Part shown: in pieces, positions 36,421-50,433 of the stretch | Layout of the letters: each line of letters starts with the position of its first letter | How positions within the stretch are numbered: position 1 is the first letter of the stretch | Source of the DNA: Aliidiomarina shirensis | GTDB taxonomy: Bacteria > Pseudomonadota > Gammaproteobacteria > Enterobacterales > Alteromonadaceae | Assembly (NCBI RefSeq): GCF_003987345.1 | Contig: NZ_PIPP01000002.1 | Coordinates: 186,001 to 250,000, forward strand | Reading direction: 5' to 3' | Length of the DNA: 64,000 nt | Translations under genes and position numbers: made by a program | Notes under the pieces: model-generated | Seen by the model: only the letters and a program-made list of their open reading frames with translations | Database searches by the model: none | Told to the model about the DNA's origin: nothing

Positions 36421-37596
36421 ATGAACATAAAGCAATATTTAGTGATTACCGGCAATTACTGGGCGTTTACGCTTACCGATGGTGCACTGCGGATGCTCGT
36501 GGTGCTGTTTTTCCATCAGCTTGGTTATAGCCCGCTCGAAATTGCCATGTTGTTTGTGTTTTATGAATTTTTTGGCGTAGTAACCAACTTGGTTGGCGGT
36601 TATTTGGGCGCACGCATTGGGCTCAATAGGACCATGCAAATAGGCTTAGTGCTGCAAATCATCGCGCTGGCCGCTCTTACCGTACCCACAGAATTTTTGA
36701 GTATTGTTTGGGTGATGTTCGCACAAGCGATATCCGGCATTGCCAAAGATTTAAATAAAATGAGCGCGAAAAGCGCCATTAAAATGCTGGTTCCGGGCGA
36801 TGCGCACGGCACTTTATATAAGTGGGTGGCGATACTTACGGGTTCGAAGAATGCGCTGAAGGGCGTGGGCTTTTTTCTTGGGGGCTTGTTGCTCACCCTG
36901 CTCGGTTTTGTGGGCGCGCTTTACGCTATGATTGGGTTGCTTGCCGTAGTGTGGATAGCGAGCTTGTTTCTGTTGCAGGGTGAATTGGGGGTTGCAAAGG
37001 CGAAACCCAAATTCAAAGAAATACTCTCAAAAAGCCGTGCCATTAATATACTTTCCGCGGCACGCATGTTCCTTTTCGGGGCGCGCGACGTGTGGTTTGT
37101 GATTGCCTTGCCGGTAACCTTGAGCCAAGTATTTGGCTGGGATCATTGGCAAGTGGGCGCATTTTTAGCGATTTGGGTTATTTTTTACGGTTTTATCCAA
37201 GCCATTGCTCCGAAAATAGCCAAAGCTGATGCTTCCGCATTTTTGTGGGCTGGATTGCTTACGCTAGTACCACTTACCATAGCGGTGTTGTTACAGTTTG
37301 GCAGCGCTTGGGGTGTGAGCCCGCAATTAAGTATTGTGATTGGCCTGCTGCTCTTCGCCATGCTGTTTGCTATCAATTCATCGCTGCACAGCTACTTAAT
37401 TATTCGTATCGCCAGCGCCGACGGCGTATCGCTCGATGTCGGCTTCTACTACATGGCCAACGCCATGGGCCGGTTAATTGGTACTGTGCTTTCAGGGTTG
37501 GTGTTTCAAATGGCGGGATTTGTTGCCTGCTTACTCATTTCCGCCCTATTCCTGGCCCTCAGCGCGATTATTGTGAAGCCCTTAGAAGCGCAATAA
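36421..37596 (+). CDS. arsJ: ArsJ organoarsenical efflux MFS transporter
   Basis: This 391-residue major-facilitator protein has about 11-12 helices and begins MNIKQYLVITGNYWAFTLTD, followed by GALRMLVVLFFHQLGYSPLE, a conserved opening of the ArsJ family. The loop ISGIAKDLNKMSAKSAIKML and the run TGSKNALKGVGFFLGGLLLT are also typical. ArsJ exports 1-arseno-3-phosphoglycerate, which decays outside to arsenate and 3-phosphoglycerate, so the pair acts as an arsenate pump without reduction. The arsR and GAPDH neighbours fit exactly. No arsC, acr3 or arsB is in the window. Confidence 0.92.
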   Translation: MNIKQYLVITGNYWAFTLTDGALRMLVVLFFHQLGYSPLEIAMLFVFYEFFGVVTNLVGGYLGARIGLNRTMQIGLVLQIIALAALTVPTEFLSIVWVMFAQAISGIAKDLNKMSAKSAIKMLVPGDAHGTLYKWVAILTGSKNALKGVGFFLGGLLLTLLGFVGALYAMIGLLAVVWIASLFLLQGELGVAKAKPKFKEILSKSRAINILSAARMFLFGARDVWFVIALPVTLSQVFGWDHWQVGAFLAIWVIFYGFIQAIAPKIAKADASAFLWAGLLTLVPLTIAVLLQFGSAWGVSPQLSIVIGLLLFAMLFAINSSLHSYLIIRIASADGVSLDVGFYYMANAMGRLIGTVLSGLVFQMAGFVACLLISALFLALSAIIVKPLEAQ

Positions 37597-37766
37597 TGCC
37601 TTTTCAACGCCAAGACTAACTAAAACGGCTCCACGATAAAGCCACCCACCCAGCTACCGAGCCTCAGCTGAAAGGCAAATATGCTCACCATTCATCGCGG
37701 TTATACCGTTGTGGCGAGATTCCTGATAAGTTAAGAAGTTGTTATACCTTTCTTCAGGAGTTGTCT

Positions 37767-43908
<6,142 letters not shown>

Positions 43909-43916
43909 CAGCCAAT

Positions 43917-44363
43917 CTAAGCCCGAATACTGCGTTGAATTGGGGTTTGTAGGGAGATTAGGGTTTCGGTGGATTGGATTTCATCGATTACTTGGAGGCG
44001 CTCGATCAGTAGTTTTTGCAAATCTTCGATGTTTCGTACCAGCACCTTAATTAGCACGCTGTATTGGCCGGTGGTGTAATAAGCTTCGGTTACTTCAGGT
44101 AACGCTTCGAGCTTTTTTAATGTGGATGGGTAATCGCCTGCTTGCCGCAAAGTGATGCCGATAAAGCAGGTAATATCGTAACCTAGCTTCTTTGGGTCGA
44201 TCGTTAGGCGGGTGCCGGTGATTACGCCTGCTTTGCGGAGTTTTTCTACCCGAACATGAATGGTGGCCGGTGAAACTCCGTTTTCTTTGGCTATTTCGGC
44301 ATACGATTGCCGCGCATTTTCCGATAGCGCGTTCAAAATGCATTTATCTAAATTATCGATCAT
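43917..44363 (-). CDS. asnC: AsnC, Lrp-family regulator of asnA
   Basis: This 148-residue Lrp/AsnC regulator has an N-terminal helix-turn-helix (LDKCILNALSENARQSYAEI, then AKENGVSPATIHVRVEKLRK) and a C-terminal ligand-binding RAM domain (ITCFIGITLRQAGDYPSTLK, VTEAYYTTGQYSVLIKVLVR). E. coli AsnC is 152 residues and activates asnA when asparagine is low. The divergent placement beside asnA, with a shared 165-bp region, makes AsnC rather than generic Lrp the right name. Confidence 0.92.
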   Translation of the reverse strand: MIDNLDKCILNALSENARQSYAEIAKENGVSPATIHVRVEKLRKAGVITGTRLTIDPKKLGYDITCFIGITLRQAGDYPSTLKKLEALPEVTEAYYTTGQYSVLIKVLVRNIEDLQKLLIERLQVIDEIQSTETLISLQTPIQRSIRA

Positions 44364-44528
44364 CTAACACCCTACCCTATTTTTAATAGATAATTAGATA
44401 ATATCTATATTTTTTGCCTTTTACTTTAATTTAATTATAGCGCAATAGCCAATTTATGATTCAGTATTGAACACAAGCTCCATTTAGCGATAAAACTAAC
44501 AATACAAATAACGCATTGGAGTAGAACT
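44364..44528. promoter_or_regulatory. asnC-asnA divergent control region
   Basis: This 165-bp AT-rich region separates the divergent genes. Near 44381-44410 the run AATAGATAATTAGATAAT and ATCTATA contain overlapping dyads that could be AsnC sites. Both promoters must lie here; I cannot fix their boxes with confidence. GGAG lies about eight bases before the asnA ATG. Confidence 0.5.
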
Positions 44529-45500
44529 ATGAAAGCCACATTTATCAGCCGTCAGCAGGAAATTCGCTACATTAAAGAAACTTTCACGGAAGCGCTTAGT
44601 GATGTATTGAACCTCACCGAAGTGCAGGCTCCGCTGCTTACAGATCCGAGCCAAGGCACACAAGATACGCTTTCAGGTTACGAAAAGGCCGTTCAGGTGT
44701 CTGTGAGCTCATTACAGCAACAATATGAAGTGGTGCACTCACTGGCAAAGTGGAAGCGCGCGGTACTTGGCCGTTACGGTTTTGCCGAAGGCGAGGGAAT
44801 TGTTGCGCAGATGAAAGCGTTGCGGCCTGATGAAGAGGCGTTATCCGAAATTCATTCAGTGTTAGTTGATCAATGGGATTGGGAACAGGTGATCGATAGG
44901 CAAGCGCGAACAGAAAAGCAGTTACATGACACCGTACGAAAAATATACGCGGCACTGCAGCAAACTGTGCGAAGCTATACCGACACATTTATTACTCGCG
45001 AACCGCCACTTGCGCTACCAACCGACATTCACTTTGTTACTACCGAAGCGCTCTTAGCGCTGTACCCTGCGCTAAGCCCGAAAGAGCGCGAGCATGCTAT
45101 TGCCAAAAAGTACGGTGCGGTATTTATTCAAGGTGTTGGCGCCGCACTTAGCGATGGTAAGGCTCACGATGTGCGTGCTCCTGATTATGATGATTGGCAG
45201 CTGAACGGCGATATTTTGGTATGGAATCCAGTATTGGGTAAATCTCTTGAATTGAGTTCCATGGGAATTCGTGTTGATCGTGCTGCACTTTTAAAGCAGT
45301 TGCAGATTACTGGCCGCGCTGATTCGGCAGAGCAGCCATGGCATCAGTTATTGCTCGCAGAAAAGTTACCACAAACTGTAGGCGGCGGTATTGGCCAATC
45401 GCGTTTAGTGATGTGGGTAATGCAATTGCCGCACATTGGCTATGTGCAACAAAGTGTATGGGCGCCCACTACGCATGCGGCACATGCTGAATTATTGTAA
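44529..45500 (+). CDS. asnA: Aspartate-ammonia ligase (asparagine synthetase A)
   Basis: This 323-residue class II aminoacyl-tRNA-synthetase-like enzyme makes asparagine from aspartate, ammonia and ATP. Family motifs are FISRQQEIRYIKETF, LTEVQAPLLTDPSQGTQDTL, VVHSLAKWKRAVLGRYGF, LDxWDWE-type VLVDQWDWEQVI and the C-terminal PQTVGGGIGQSRLVMWVMQL. E. coli AsnA is 330 residues. It is divergent from asnC. Together with GltBD just upstream it forms a nitrogen-assimilation block. Confidence 0.95.
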   Translation: MKATFISRQQEIRYIKETFTEALSDVLNLTEVQAPLLTDPSQGTQDTLSGYEKAVQVSVSSLQQQYEVVHSLAKWKRAVLGRYGFAEGEGIVAQMKALRPDEEALSEIHSVLVDQWDWEQVIDRQARTEKQLHDTVRKIYAALQQTVRSYTDTFITREPPLALPTDIHFVTTEALLALYPALSPKEREHAIAKKYGAVFIQGVGAALSDGKAHDVRAPDYDDWQLNGDILVWNPVLGKSLELSSMGIRVDRAALLKQLQITGRADSAEQPWHQLLLAEKLPQTVGGGIGQSRLVMWVMQLPHIGYVQQSVWAPTTHAAHAELL

Positions 45501-45666
45501 GTGCTATCGCTTAAAAATCCTTTCCTGAAAGGTCGGAAATCAATCCGTTTATAACATCGCTAACCCTATAATATTTGGTAACAATTTTTATTTCCAAAAG
45601 AGGCTTTACTAAATCCTGAAGAGTGCTAAATTCGACGCAAGCTTCTTCATCTTTAGTGAAGCCACC

Positions 45667-45690
45667 AACTGCTACACAAGCAGTTTTTTT
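45667..45690 (+). terminator. Intrinsic terminator-like hairpin downstream of asnA
   Basis: AACTGCT and AGCAGTT form a seven-bp stem around a five-base loop, followed by seven T. It is about 170 bp past asnA and only 23 bp before the next plus-strand gene at 45713, so it could end asnA transcription or attenuate the following gene. Confidence 0.6.
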
Positions 45691-45712
45691 AGTTTTATGA
45701 GAGAACATAAGA

Positions 45713-46204
45713 ATGAAAAAATCATTAATTACAGCAAGTTTGCTAGCATTTACACTTTCGGCAGCACCTACCCCAGTAACAGCACAAGACGATGCTTTTG
45801 GTGGCCTTAATCCATGGTTAGATTGTGGTATCGGTGCGTTAATATTTCCTGATCATGAAACCGTAGCCGCTATTTCTAATATTATTTGGGATTTAGGAAC
45901 CACGGCAGTAACTTCAGCTTCTGCATCTCGCGGCAGTTGTAACGGTAACCGTTTAGTAGCTGCACAATTTGTTACTGATTCGTACGCAAATTTAGAAGAA
46001 GAAGTTGCGCAAGGTGAAGGTAAACATTTGCAAGCCATGTTGAACTTAATGCAGTGTGAAACCTCTGCTCAACCAGCGGCTATCAATGCAATTCGTAGTA
46101 ACTTTGCACACGTGATGAGCGCTGAAGAATTCGCTACTTTAGCGCAAGAACAAAAAGCAGAAGCTTTGTTCTATGTTACGGAAGCGGCTTGCACGTTAAG
46201 CTAA
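45713..46204 (+). CDS. DUF3015 family secreted protein
   Basis: This 163-residue protein has a signal peptide (MKKSLITASLLAFTLSAAPTPVTAQ). The mature part begins FGGLNPWLDCGIGALIFPD and continues ISNIIWDLGTTAVTSASASR and GSCNG, matching the DUF3015 pattern of conserved glycines and cysteines. It is predicted to be periplasmic; function unknown. It is followed by a terminator and then the DUF4105 gene; these two families often sit together in gammaproteobacteria. A TATAAT at 45568-45573 may be part of its promoter. Confidence 0.82.
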   Translation: MKKSLITASLLAFTLSAAPTPVTAQDDAFGGLNPWLDCGIGALIFPDHETVAAISNIIWDLGTTAVTSASASRGSCNGNRLVAAQFVTDSYANLEEEVAQGEGKHLQAMLNLMQCETSAQPAAINAIRSNFAHVMSAEEFATLAQEQKAEALFYVTEAACTLS

Positions 46205-46216
46205 GTTAATCAGTTT

Positions 46217-46248
46217 TAGAAAGCGGCACTCACAGTTGCCGCTTTCTA
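46217..46248 (+). terminator. Terminator after the DUF3015 gene
   Basis: AGAAAGCGGCA and TGCCGCTTTCT form an 11-bp stem with a short loop, followed by ATTAA. The stem is strong; the T-run is weak. It separates the DUF3015 gene from the DUF4105 gene, which may have partial read-through. Confidence 0.65.
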
Positions 46249-46311
46249 TTAACTAACCCGATTCTCCCGGCTTTATTACTCGGGTATTAGCACTTGAGCT
46301 TTAGGTATTGT

Positions 46312-48144
46312 ATGCGCATGCTCTTTGGTTTTACGTTGTCCGTCACGTTTCTGGCGTCATTCAATACATTCGCAGCCGATGTAGATCTAGCAAAAGTTTC
46401 CCAACAACAAGATTGGCGAAATTTGCTACATATTCCGCGCCATAGCAACCGTAGCGAAATTGAAAACCAAGCTTTCTTTCTTGCTGATAATGGTCGTAAC
46501 GACGCCGAAGCCGAGCTCCGCGCCACGCTCGCGCTCTTTCAACAAGAGCACGTCGATAACAACGATCATCCACAGTGTATTTATCCTGCCCGTTTTTTCT
46601 GGCTTCAGCAGCAAGGGTTACTTGTTGATGTTGAACGTGCTCGTTGCACAGATTTTAGTGAATGGGCTGAGGTTGCAAAGTTAGAATCGTCGAGCCTAAT
46701 TTTTGCCGATGGCTTTTTAGGGAATCCGGCATCATTTTATGGCCACCTACTATTAAAAAATAACACCCAGGCAGATGAGTTTGGTTCTGAGCTACTCAAT
46801 AACAGCATGAACTTTGGTGCTGCAGTATCCGATGATGAAAACCCCATCGTGTATATTCTGAAAGGCTTGTTTGGAGGCTATCAAGCAACCTACAGTGCCA
46901 GCCATTTTTATCGATACAATTTGAACTACGCTGAAGCAGAACTGCGTGATTTATGGAATTATGAGTTAAATATTTCCGTAGAACAGGCTTATTTATTGGC
47001 CGCCCACAATTGGGAACTATTGAATACCGCGTATACCTACTACTTTACTCATCGAAATTGCGCATATCATCTGGGCCGCACTCTTGAACTCGTTACCGAT
47101 CAGCCAATGATGCCCGCGCATGAGCCCTTTGTATTTCCGATTGCGGTAGTAAACCGGATTTTCAATAACACGATTAATGGCGAGCCTGCAGTGCGCAGCG
47201 TGCGCCATGTTGAATCACGGCAAAGCCGTTTTCGTCGCAAATTCTTACAGCTATCAAATAGCGAACAACACGTTGCTAGGCGTTGGGTTGAAACTGAGGG
47301 CGATTCCGAAAGTGATTTTTTAGAACTTAATCAAAGCAGCCGTATCCGAGTTCTTGATGTGCTTGCGGATTACTACGAGTTTCAGCTGAGCCAGCAACGA
47401 AATGATTCGAACCTAAAGCAACGGAAGAATGAAGTGCTTGTTGCACGTATGCAGCTGCCAGCCGGAGCGGAAGCTTTTGTACCTGCAAACGCGATACCGC
47501 CGCATCAAGGCGTAGGCGGTTCTATGTTGCAACCTCGCCTAATACACAATAGTGAGCTCGGTGCAGGTGTTGATTTAACCTACCGCATTGCCTACTACGA
47601 TATGCTCACACCAAACGCCGGAAAAGCACCCGATTCAGCGCTTTCCATGGGGGAGTTAGGTGTTCGTTGGCATCAAGACACAGGTTTAGAGCTTGCTAAG
47701 CTTTGGGCTGTGAATATTGAAAGTTTGAATATAAACCCAACCGGTTTGCCAGGCGATGGTGGCCGAGCCTGGATACTCCGAGCTGGATGGCAACGCAATT
47801 ACGTGTCGGCAGCAGGAGACGATTTACAGACCTTTTTACGCGGGGGCATAGGCAAGGCATGGCAATTCGGTAGCACCCGTTTATACACTATGTTGGACGG
47901 CCAATTAACCGGCGGCGATGATCTGGGAAATAAATTCGCAATCATGCCTCGGGTTGGTTTTACTTACGAGTTTGAACGCAGCAAAGTACAATGTGAAACA
48001 CGTTTCATTCAAGCCAATAGAACAAATAGCTGGGCATACACCTGCGATGCCAGAGCTATACATGGCAGTAACTGGGATATGCGAATAGGTATTGCTCATG
48101 AGGATTACACCGAAGGCTACCTAGGCGTTACGGTTTATTGGTAG
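46312..48144 (+). CDS. DUF4105 domain protein with C-terminal barrel-like region
   Basis: This 610-residue secreted protein has signal peptide MRMLFGFTLSVTFLASFNTFA. The DUF4105 domain (about residues 120-290) shows LIFADGFLGNPASFYGHLLL, KGLFGGYQATYSASHFYRYN and TYYFTHRNCAYHLGRTLEL, containing the conserved GH and NCA motifs seen in that family. The C-terminal 230 residues alternate polar and aromatic residues (TYRIAYYDMLTP, WILRAGWQRNYVS, RIGIAHEDYTEGYLGVTVYW) like an outer-membrane barrel. A catalytic role has been guessed for DUF4105 but is not established. ATG at 46312 follows AGGT; a TTG at 46294 is less likely. Confidence 0.8.
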   Translation: MRMLFGFTLSVTFLASFNTFAADVDLAKVSQQQDWRNLLHIPRHSNRSEIENQAFFLADNGRNDAEAELRATLALFQQEHVDNNDHPQCIYPARFFWLQQQGLLVDVERARCTDFSEWAEVAKLESSSLIFADGFLGNPASFYGHLLLKNNTQADEFGSELLNNSMNFGAAVSDDENPIVYILKGLFGGYQATYSASHFYRYNLNYAEAELRDLWNYELNISVEQAYLLAAHNWELLNTAYTYYFTHRNCAYHLGRTLELVTDQPMMPAHEPFVFPIAVVNRIFNNTINGEPAVRSVRHVESRQSRFRRKFLQLSNSEQHVARRWVETEGDSESDFLELNQSSRIRVLDVLADYYEFQLSQQRNDSNLKQRKNEVLVARMQLPAGAEAFVPANAIPPHQGVGGSMLQPRLIHNSELGAGVDLTYRIAYYDMLTPNAGKAPDSALSMGELGVRWHQDTGLELAKLWAVNIESLNINPTGLPGDGGRAWILRAGWQRNYVSAAGDDLQTFLRGGIGKAWQFGSTRLYTMLDGQLTGGDDLGNKFAIMPRVGFTYEFERSKVQCETRFIQANRTNSWAYTCDARAIHGSNWDMRIGIAHEDYTEGYLGVTVYW

Positions 48145-48244
48145 CCTTGCAGCAGTACTCCGCTGCTTTTTTCCACGAATAAGCAGATTTCAACCGCTTT
48201 TCCTTGATTCCTAAGCCCGAATTCCTTAACATACGCGCCTTGCA

Positions 48245-48335
48245 GGAGAGGTGGCCGAGCGGCTGAAGGCGCACGCCTGGAAAGTGTGTATACGGTAACC
48301 CCGTATCGAGGGTTCGAATCCCTCTCTCTCCGCCA
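48245..48335 (+). tRNA. tRNA-Ser (anticodon GGA)
   Basis: The sequence from GGAGAGGTGGCCGAGCGG to CTCTCCGCCA folds as a class II tRNA of 91 bases with encoded CCA. The acceptor stem GGAGAGG pairs with TCTCTCC, the D-arm is GCC-GAGCGGCTGAA-GGC, the anticodon loop CTGGAAA holds GGA (48279-48281), the variable arm is long, and the T-arm is GAGGGTTCGAATCCCTC. The long variable arm and the anticodon identify serine (UCC/UCU). Confidence 0.97.
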
Positions 48336-48376
48336 GATACAAAAAGACCGCCCTTGTGGCGGTTTTTTTGTATCTG
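48336..48376 (+). terminator. Terminator of tRNA-Ser (first copy)
   Basis: GACCGCC and GGCGGTTTTTTT make the core stem with a run of seven T; the flanking GATAC and GTATC extend the pairing. A 36-bp stretch of it (48341-48376) recurs exactly at 48514-48549. Confidence 0.9.
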
Positions 48377-48513
48377 ATGGTGAGAGAGGATTTGGTACGA
48401 ACCCTTCGTTCGACAAAACGGCAGGATTGCCGTTTTGGACGCGCGAGCATTGCGAGTGCGCCCGCAGGGCGAAGGGCCATGGATGGCCCAAGTCAATCCC
48501 GAACCGAATAAGC
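48377..48513 (+). repeat. Hairpin-rich spacer with a degenerate inverted tRNA-Ser end
   Basis: This 137-bp spacer lies between two identical terminators. Its first part, GGTGAGAGAGGATTTGG then CGAACCC, looks like a decayed inverted copy of the tRNA-Ser T-arm and acceptor. It also holds AAAACGGCA/TGCCGTTTT and GGGCCAT/ATGGCCC palindromes. The antisense frames through it are spurious. Confidence 0.55.
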
Positions 48514-48549
48514 AAAAAGACCGCCCTTGTGGCGGTTTTTTTGTATCTG
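48514..48549 (+). terminator. Second copy of the tRNA-Ser terminator
   Basis: An exact 36-bp repeat of 48341-48376: GACCGCC and GGCGGTTTTTTT with GTATCTG after it. It would stop transcripts that pass the first copy. Confidence 0.85.
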
Positions 48550-48557
48550 GCCCATAA

Positions 48558-48592
48558 AAAAGCCCCCAATGAAGGGGGCTTAGAAATTTTTA
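48558..48592 (-). terminator. Terminator of the downstream lipoprotein gene
   Basis: On the minus strand AAGCCCCC and GGGGGCTT make the stem, with loop TTCATT, followed by TTTTTT. It lies 20 bp after the stop codon of the minus-strand lipoprotein gene. Confidence 0.88.
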
Positions 48593-48611
48593 ACTACTTC
48601 GAGGTGCTTGA

Positions 48612-50216
48612 TTAGCTACCAGTACCAGTAACAACTTCACACTGAATGTTAAATTCAATTGATTCGTCGTCGCCGTCTGGTGTGATAGTTGTAGTGAATT
48701 CATCAGCAATCCGAGGATTAACTTTCACATCATAACTATCAGCATCACCATTCAAGTTAGCGAAGTTGTAACCACCTTCACCATTACCACGAGCTGTTGA
48801 CCATGCAGAACGGCTACCCGTTTCACGGAACTTAACAACTGCGCCTGGAACATCAGTTCTTACTGTAGAATCGTTAGAGCATACCGCAATTAAAGAACCT
48901 ACTTCGCTAACCGTGTTTTGAACTGGGTTCGAAAGCTCAACTTCAGGTAAATTACCACAAATCGGTACTTCTTCTTCAGAATCATACCAAACAGCACCGC
49001 TTCCTGGAGCACGCACTACTACGCGCGCCGTAGCGTTGGCCTTAATACCAGCAATTGACATAAAATTAGCTCGGATAACAGTAGCTGATGTTGCGTCACC
49101 GGGAACTGAACCGGAAATGCTTCCATCTCGGCTCGTAACAATCACAAATAACCTTGAATTTGGTAAACTATCGCCAGAAAACGACATCGTAAACGCTTGC
49201 GTACATGCCGGCTCATTGCCTGTGATACCAAAGAAAGTTAAGTGATCGGTTTCAAACGAAGCACGGTAAGCTGTACCCGCTGCATTTAATTGACCCACCA
49301 CGGCTTTGGCATCTTCATTTGACCATTCGCCGGTATCTTCATCGAACGAAGACACATCAAACTCATCACCTGTCGTGATAGTGCGTGCACCACCAGGAAT
49401 CTCAGTGCTAATAGGTAAGCGAACACCAACTGTGATTGGGTTGCTGAAACGTTTAACACTTACACCTGTGTTATCACGCATAGTTACATCAACCACACCT
49501 ACCGGTACCGCAACTTCAGTAGCGTTTGCAGCATTCAAACCTGCTGGCACTGAAGAACCCATTGCTGATGAATTCGGGTTTACCGCACCAACGCGTAATG
49601 ATACTGATGTACCTGTAATCGGATCGCCGCTAGCAGTTAATAATTGCGTACCTTGTGGTACTGATGCATCACCACCCGCATTTTCAGATTCCGCTGAAGC
49701 TGTAATTGCATCTGTTGTTGAAGCATTTGCTACGTCGTCTTCTACCGCTGCATCAGCCGTATCATCACTTTCACGCGCCAACAAACCAAGCTCAGTTTCA
49801 ATTTCTTCTTCATCAGTGGTGAAGTCGATATCAAAACGTTTGGTAAAGTAACCATCAGCAGTAACTAACAAACGCACGCTATCTGGGCTCGCGCCATCAC
49901 GTAAAGTAAAGCTGAAGCTACCATCTTCAGTTACCAATTGCGTGATTGGGTCGCCATCAACAGTAGCAATGCTTTCTGACGCCGCACCATTCTCACGGAA
50001 AGTAATAGTCGCTGTTTCGATAATACCAACACTATCAACATCAACTACGTTGCCGTTTACCACAACCGCAAGTGCATCTGGTACTTCTGGGCCAACCACA
50101 ACAGGATCTGGCGGTACAACAACTCGTTCATCTGGGCTGCTGCTTCCGAAGCAACCCGTTAACGCTAGCGCAAGAACAGCTGGCATAGCGAGATATTTAA
50201 AATTCTTTGTAGTCAT
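48612..50216 (-). CDS. Large acidic lipoprotein with carboxypeptidase-regulatory-like and ZU5-like regions
   Basis: This 534-residue lipoprotein has signal peptide MTTKNFKYLAMPAVLALALT with lipobox LTGC (about 19-22). It is rich in Asp, Glu, Ser and Thr, and has few Lys. An N-terminal domain (about 45-150) resembles a carboxypeptidase-regulatory fold (FSFTLRDGASPDSVRLLVTA). An Ala/Glu/Ser linker (about 152-195) follows. A middle part, VGVRLPISTEIPGGA then FDVSSFDEDTGEWSNEDAKA and ETDHLTFFGI, resembles CILP/FAM171-type adhesion modules. The C-terminal 100 residues form another beta-rich unit (FANLNGDADSYDVKVNPRIA). It is probably surface- or periplasm-exposed; the true role is unknown. Own terminator, no operon partner. 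Confidence 0.75.
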   Translation of the reverse strand: MTTKNFKYLAMPAVLALALTGCFGSSSPDERVVVPPDPVVVGPEVPDALAVVVNGNVVDVDSVGIIETATITFRENGAASESIATVDGDPITQLVTEDGSFSFTLRDGASPDSVRLLVTADGYFTKRFDIDFTTDEEEIETELGLLARESDDTADAAVEDDVANASTTDAITASAESENAGGDASVPQGTQLLTASGDPITGTSVSLRVGAVNPNSSAMGSSVPAGLNAANATEVAVPVGVVDVTMRDNTGVSVKRFSNPITVGVRLPISTEIPGGARTITTGDEFDVSSFDEDTGEWSNEDAKAVVGQLNAAGTAYRASFETDHLTFFGITGNEPACTQAFTMSFSGDSLPNSRLFVIVTSRDGSISGSVPGDATSATVIRANFMSIAGIKANATARVVVRAPGSGAVWYDSEEEVPICGNLPEVELSNPVQNTVSEVGSLIAVCSNDSTVRTDVPGAVVKFRETGSRSAWSTARGNGEGGYNFANLNGDADSYDVKVNPRIADEFTTTITPDGDDESIEFNIQCEVVTGTGS

Positions 50217-50433
50217 GGGTTAACCTTACTGTTTAACGATTAATTATTGTTTCCATACTTGCAAGTATCCGCAGATACCCTCAGCGCGCGTTTTTTTTCT
50301 ACTGCTACTAACTATAGGTAAACAAAACGCTTAAGTCTAGTGCATTTCGACCTTTTCAGTAACTTTTTATATACATCTCTACAACGATTGAACTTAGCAT
50401 AGTACGCAAAGATTATTTCATTTTATTTACATC

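Noticed and set aside
45511..45708. 65-codon minus-strand frame between asnA and the DUF3015 gene
   Set aside because: It covers the presumed promoter and terminator hairpin of the plus strand; no domain, no clear ribosome-binding site.
48128..48569. Several minus-strand frames across tRNA-Ser (containing GERGIRTLDTGLPYTH-like peptides)
   Set aside because: This is the well-known false translation of the antisense of a serine tRNA gene.
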